This document shows positions 60,901 to 64,000 of a stretch of DNA of 64,000 bases, piece by piece. The stretch is taken from NCBI GenBank assembly GCA_019187225.1, contig JABAQQ010000022.1:21011-85010 (forward strand). Reading direction: 5' to 3'. The notes beneath the pieces are model-generated. The model made no database searches, had not been told where the DNA came from, and saw only the letters and a list, made by a program, of their open reading frames with translations. The translations under genes and the position numbers were made by a program. Source of the DNA: Saprospiraceae bacterium. GTDB lineage: Bacteria > Bacteroidota > Bacteroidia > Chitinophagales > Saprospiraceae. Within the stretch, counting starts at the first letter, position 1. Every line of letters begins with the position of its first letter.

Positions 60901-63886
60901 TATAATACCTCCGCTAGCAGTTGTCGAATCTCCGGCTCCAATTACCTGCCAAAATTCACAGATACAGTTAAATGGGAGCGGCTCATCTGCCGGTTATTCC
61001 TTTCTTTATGAGTGGAGCACCCAAAACGGCAATATTTTGAGCGGTTCTACGACTTTAACACCGCTCGTAGACAAGGCGGGCACCTACATACTGACAGTTT
61101 CCAATATGGAAAATAATTGCACTGCCCAGGCAAGTGTCCAGGTGTCAGAGTTGAAAATTCAGCCCGCGGCAAATGCCGGGAGCACGCAGGATATTACCTG
61201 TTCCGTTCAACAAATTGCCCTGAACGGCAACGGGTCTTCCCAGGGAGCACAATATCAGTACGTTTGGAATACCCCGAACGGCAACATCGTATCAGGTGTC
61301 AATACGCTCAACCCTCTCGTCGATGCGCCGGGAACCTATTATTTAAACGTTATCAATGTTCAGACGGGATGCACTGCCGTTTCTTCGGTCATCGTGGGGG
61401 TGGATCAAACCGCTCCACAGGCAGTTGTAGCGCCGGGTGGAGAGTTGAATTGTAATACAAGTTCGCTCACGCTCGATGGAACCGGATCGAGTACCGGGTC
61501 CGCGATCACCTATTTGTGGTCCAGTGCAGGCGGCGTTATACAATCCGGCCAGAATACCCTCAATCCGGTGGTCAATGCTGCCGGAACTTACAAACTTGTG
61601 GTTACCAATACGATCAACGGATGTACCGCTGCCGCCAGCACCGTTGTCACATCCGATGCAACTGTACCTTTGGCAAGCGCAGGACTGCCAGATACGCTTA
61701 CCTGCCTCGTTACCCAGTTGTTGCTCGACGGTACGGCTTCCAGCCAGGGCAGTGATTTTACCTATTTATGGACAGGACCGTCTGTTGTTTCGGGTTCCAA
61801 TACCCTGAACCCGTTGATTGACGGCCCGGGCTTATACGAGTTAATTGTCACCAATACTTCTAACGGGTGCACGGCATTGTCCACCGTCAATATCCCGGCC
61901 AATATGAATTCCCCGGTGGCAGATGCCGGTCCAGATGCGGTGCTGAACTGCATAAACAATACACTGGTATTGGATGGAAGTGCATCCAGTTCCGGGCCCT
62001 TATTTACATACCAATGGTTGGCCACTTCCGGCGGGAATATAGTATCGGGCGGAAGCACCCTGTCGCCCCTGATAGACAGCCCGGGCACATATTCCCTCAC
62101 GGTGACCAATACTGCCAACGGTTGCACCGGCACCGACGTGGTAAATATTTCTCAAAATACTGTTCCACCCGTTGCGAATGCCGGCACTCCCGGTACGATC
62201 ACCTGCATCAACACGACAGTAACTCTGAATGGCAACGGTAGTACCGGACCTGATTTCATTATTCAATGGACCACACCGGACGGCAGCATTGTATCCGGGA
62301 CAAATACCTATTCACCCGTTGTTGATGCCCAGGGTACGTATAACCTGGTGGTCACCAATTACGTCAATGGCTGTTCTGCAATGTCATCGGTGGCGGTGAC
62401 AAAAGATGCCGACGTTCCCATTGCCATTGTTCAGGCGCCAAATGAATTAAATTGTATCGTGCAGCAAATTCAACTAAATGGCGCAGGATCAACTGCCGGA
62501 CCTTCGATCCAGTACAATTGGACAACCACCAGCGGCAATATTGCATCCGGAGCGAACACGCTTACTCCTACCGTGAATGCTCCGGGTCAGTATACATTGA
62601 CCGTTTTTGATTCTTCCAACAATTGTAAGGCTTTGTTCACCGTCCACGTCATACAGAATCTGACGCCGCCGCTTGCAAATGCCGGTGCGCCTGCAATACT
62701 CTCCTGCTCGAATCCTGTGCTCACACTGAATGGCAGCGGCTCCAGCCAGGGGGCTCAATTCTCCTATCAGTGGACAACAACCAATGGAAATATCCTTGAA
62801 GGCGCCAATACCTTGTCGCCCAAGGTCAATAATTCCGGCTTTTACACATTGGTGGTGACCAACAATCAAAACGCTTGTACCGCTTCATCTACCGTGCAGC
62901 TTTTGCTGGACCAAAATTCGCCGCAGGCGCAAGCCGGACCGGGTATGGCCCTTACCTGCGTGACCCAAAGCGTGACGCTCAACACTTCAGGTACAAGTAT
63001 CGGCCCTGGATTTACCTATCAATGGACGGTTTCGGCAGGCGGTAATATCGTCAGCGGAGCCAACGGACCCGCGCCGGTAGTGAATGCACCGGGCACCTAT
63101 ACCCTCCTGGTGACCAATCCGCTCAACGGATGCACCGCACTCGACTCGGTCAATATAATTGAAGATGTACTTCCTCCTGTTGCAGTTATCACCCCGCCGG
63201 AAAAATTGAATTGCCAGATCGTACAAACGACGATCAACACTACGGGTAGCAGCTCGGGGGCCCAATTTTCCTATAAATGGACTACTTCGAATGGCAACAT
63301 CATCGCCGGGGCGTATAGCCCGGAACCAGTCGTAAATATGCCCGGCACCTATTACGTTCAGATCACCAACAATTCCAATGGGTGCACCATGTCCGCGGGT
63401 ACTATTGTTAATCAGGATATATCGTTGCCCAGTGCAGATGCCGGGCAGGCGACCGGATTGGATTGCGCTAACACATCCGTTTCATTGAATGGCACGGCCG
63501 GAAACGCGGGTTCCAATCCCCAAATTACGTGGGAGACTGCAGATGGCAATATTGTTTCTGGTGCGAATACCCTGAATCCTGTGGTGGATGCTCCGGGTTT
63601 GTACGTGCTGACGGTAAGTAATACCGCGAACCTTTGTTCATCTTCCGCTCAGGTAACCGTGTATCAGGATACCACCCCTCCCATTGTTGTCACCGCAGCT
63701 CCTCCGGAGCTCAGTTGCGTGGTGAGTGTAGTTACCTTGAATGCCGTTGGCAGCAGTGCCGGGTCTGTGTTTACCAGCCAATGGGAGGCTCAAAATGGCG
63801 GAAACATACTTTCCGGCGCCAGCACCCTGGCGCCCTCCGTGAACGCGGCAGGTTTATATCTGCTGACTATAAGCAATGGTTCGTGA
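57935..63886 (+). CDS. Giant repetitive surface protein, truncated in repeat 19
   Basis: This 1983-residue exported protein has a signal-like N-terminus (about residues 20-40, YLSGIFTILFSGLLTVGQVS). A choice-of-anchor-D/ASH domain follows (FTIYNQGGGQLQLTGSPKVV, NPGDSATFSIAFNPDAIGEF), then a beta domain, a PKD domain (YTYSWNFGDPASGTNNSS), and 18 complete Ig/PKD-like repeats of about 83-86 residues. A unit runs LNC-strand-LNGSGSS-strand-QW-GNIVSGANTL-GTYTLVVTN-NGCT-strand-PPVANAGP; the two cysteines per unit probably form a disulfide. Repeat 19 stops at LYLLTISNGS before its second cysteine, and no sorting or anchor domain follows. Such proteins are usually adhesins or surface scaffolds, so loss of the T9SS domain would block surface delivery. 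Confidence 0.85.
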   Translation: MRYFSKTDSTPPKSIAGKYLSGIFTILFSGLLTVGQVSAQPEIAIKGNGVIIVDGDNTPGPTDYTDYGVTSAATGVVVRTFTIYNQGGGQLQLTGSPKVVIGGASTANFTVSVQPPAIVNPGDSATFSIAFNPDAIGEFTATVSISNNDANENPFNFILKGAGEFDIRDCTDPCTGQDVTVESVEMNDEFGNPLPPNLCSSPGTTVVATTLSFTILNHTSASRQAIRVAADIFLDGIDSGDDVIFCFDGPIAGNDSAVVTIGPFAYTLGQTFELRNFKIAWRTANNADCSNSMVCNSYPGGQCSPIAALPDFTVTTPLAPSFSSILPPPCFPSLKGTFQSSITGGTPPYTYSWNFGDPASGTNNSSTLPEAEHEFSSAGNFTVSLTVTDSKGVSCTVTVPVSLTQPTVAAVSVNGMLTCLNPTLVLNGSGSSTGPNFTYQWISSNGNPVNGGNTLQPTIGQPGTYTLVVTNQDNGCTASTTITVSADQTLPYSNAGPPQVLTCLNSTVQLQGSGSNGTGFSIQWTANPGFIVSGANTFTPTVNQAGTYILVVTNTLNGCSSTASILVTSNTAIPSANAGPPLQLNCAHPTLQLQGSGSNGPGFTIQWTANPGFIINGANTYTPTVNQSGTYTLKVTDIASGCTNEATVTVTAVFYDPLVSIDPPEMITCITSTVVINGSAISQGGSLLINWTTANGNIVSGGNTTNVTVDQPGIYTLTAVNDVGCTATASIQVIKNTTPPVVNAGPNAVLNCSVQQLALVGSGSTGPDFSYSWTTADGHIISGQNTLNPVIDSAGTYTLVVTNTLNDCTAESSVTITTDYTPPVANAGGDVSITCANLMTAQLNGSGSSTGTKYKYQWVANPGNIVSGANTLNDVVVNTAGSYTLIVTDVNNGCTDEDAVTVSEAIDYPVAYILPPQQLDCAVLMVQLDAAGSTQGSNLTYAWATINGNIVSGGNTLSPVVNKAGTYQLLVTDTENSCTDTASVTVVQDIIPPLAVVESPAPITCQNSQIQLNGSGSSAGYSFLYEWSTQNGNILSGSTTLTPLVDKAGTYILTVSNMENNCTAQASVQVSELKIQPAANAGSTQDITCSVQQIALNGNGSSQGAQYQYVWNTPNGNIVSGVNTLNPLVDAPGTYYLNVINVQTGCTAVSSVIVGVDQTAPQAVVAPGGELNCNTSSLTLDGTGSSTGSAITYLWSSAGGVIQSGQNTLNPVVNAAGTYKLVVTNTINGCTAAASTVVTSDATVPLASAGLPDTLTCLVTQLLLDGTASSQGSDFTYLWTGPSVVSGSNTLNPLIDGPGLYELIVTNTSNGCTALSTVNIPANMNSPVADAGPDAVLNCINNTLVLDGSASSSGPLFTYQWLATSGGNIVSGGSTLSPLIDSPGTYSLTVTNTANGCTGTDVVNISQNTVPPVANAGTPGTITCINTTVTLNGNGSTGPDFIIQWTTPDGSIVSGTNTYSPVVDAQGTYNLVVTNYVNGCSAMSSVAVTKDADVPIAIVQAPNELNCIVQQIQLNGAGSTAGPSIQYNWTTTSGNIASGANTLTPTVNAPGQYTLTVFDSSNNCKALFTVHVIQNLTPPLANAGAPAILSCSNPVLTLNGSGSSQGAQFSYQWTTTNGNILEGANTLSPKVNNSGFYTLVVTNNQNACTASSTVQLLLDQNSPQAQAGPGMALTCVTQSVTLNTSGTSIGPGFTYQWTVSAGGNIVSGANGPAPVVNAPGTYTLLVTNPLNGCTALDSVNIIEDVLPPVAVITPPEKLNCQIVQTTINTTGSSSGAQFSYKWTTSNGNIIAGAYSPEPVVNMPGTYYVQITNNSNGCTMSAGTIVNQDISLPSADAGQATGLDCANTSVSLNGTAGNAGSNPQITWETADGNIVSGANTLNPVVDAPGLYVLTVSNTANLCSSSAQVTVYQDTTPPIVVTAAPPELSCVVSVVTLNAVGSSAGSVFTSQWEAQNGGNILSGASTLAPSVNAAGLYLLTISNGS

Positions 63887-64000
63887 AGAATTTGGGGATT
63901 GCTGAGTTGGTCAGATATGGTTAAAAACTAAAAAGCGTGTACGTTTGGGTTGCTTACACCTAAACACGTACACGCTATGACAGGAACTCGAGAGTCCCTG
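63887..64000. other. Junction after the truncated protein, 11-bp inverted repeat
   Basis: Homology to the repeat protein ends abruptly around the stop. An inverted repeat (AGCGTGTACGT at 63934-63944, ACGTACACGCT at 63966-63976) follows and ends directly before an ATG at 63977 that opens a frame MTGTRESL to the window edge. This could be the edge of an inserted element with its first gene, or an operator/terminator. The window is too short to decide. Confidence 0.35.

Overview
The window looks like chromosomal DNA of a Bacteroidota bacterium, most likely from the Saprospiria or a close group. The evidence is two proteins with C-terminal type IX secretion (T9SS type A) sorting domains, repeated TAnnTTTG promoter boxes, a short NuoG, a fused alpha/beta 2-oxoacid dehydrogenase E1, and a PorE-like TPR/PD40 protein. 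No rRNA, tRNA, CRISPR array or complete insertion sequence was recognised.

Region 1 (1-24944, minus strand) is a full NADH:quinone oxidoreductase (complex I) operon in the order nuoA-B-C-D-E-F-G-H-I-J-K-L-M-N, with nuoN cut by the window edge. Accessory DNA has entered most junctions. C/D holds two unknown small genes and an MNT-HEPN pair. E/F holds a lipoprotein gene, a DUF2750 gene and an MNT-HEPN pair. F/G holds a UPF0175-DUF3368 pair, gene remnants, a GxxExxY gene and repeats. G/H holds a Uma2-like gene, I/J a Ca/Na antiporter, J/K an unknown gene, and K/L a large hairpin and a remnant. L/M holds a DUF4268 nuclease-like gene, an MNT gene, a hepT broken by a stop codon, and a GT39 gene. 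M/N holds a VapBC pair with a frameshifted vapC, an L,D-transpeptidase, two small membrane proteins and an S4 protein. All inserts point the same way as the operon. Three of the toxin-antitoxin (TA) cassettes are flanked by a second, diverged copy of the end of the neighbouring nuo gene: the nuoM 3' end, the nuoF 3' end and the nuoD 5' end. This is the most unusual signal in the window.

Region 2 (25.2-36.5 kb) carries a DUF4249-like lipoprotein, panB (pantothenate pathway), mltG (peptidoglycan lytic transglycosylase), two SGNH/GDSL hydrolases, an MHS-type MFS carrier with a small DUF6814-like membrane protein, and acs (acetyl-CoA synthetase). The carrier and acs probably work together in uptake and activation of a carboxylic acid.

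Region 3 (36.7-46.9 kb, minus strand) is envelope and secretion: a PorE-like protein ending in three SPOR-like modules, a membrane-anchored TPR protein, a T9SS beta-propeller protein, an M36 metallopeptidase whose signal peptide is out of frame across a C9 tract, and a MOSC protein. Region 4 (46.9-57.2 kb) holds metabolic and housekeeping genes: GH29 fucosidase, RlmK-like methyltransferase, glpK, rlpA, an FMN alpha-hydroxy-acid oxidase, ADP-ribosylglycohydrolase and fused 2-oxoacid dehydrogenase E1. Region 5 (57.9-63.9 kb) is one giant surface protein with 18 complete Ig/PKD-like repeats that stops inside repeat 19.

Several intergenic spacers form long hairpins whose arms are built from short repeated words. 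They differ in sequence but share a layout.
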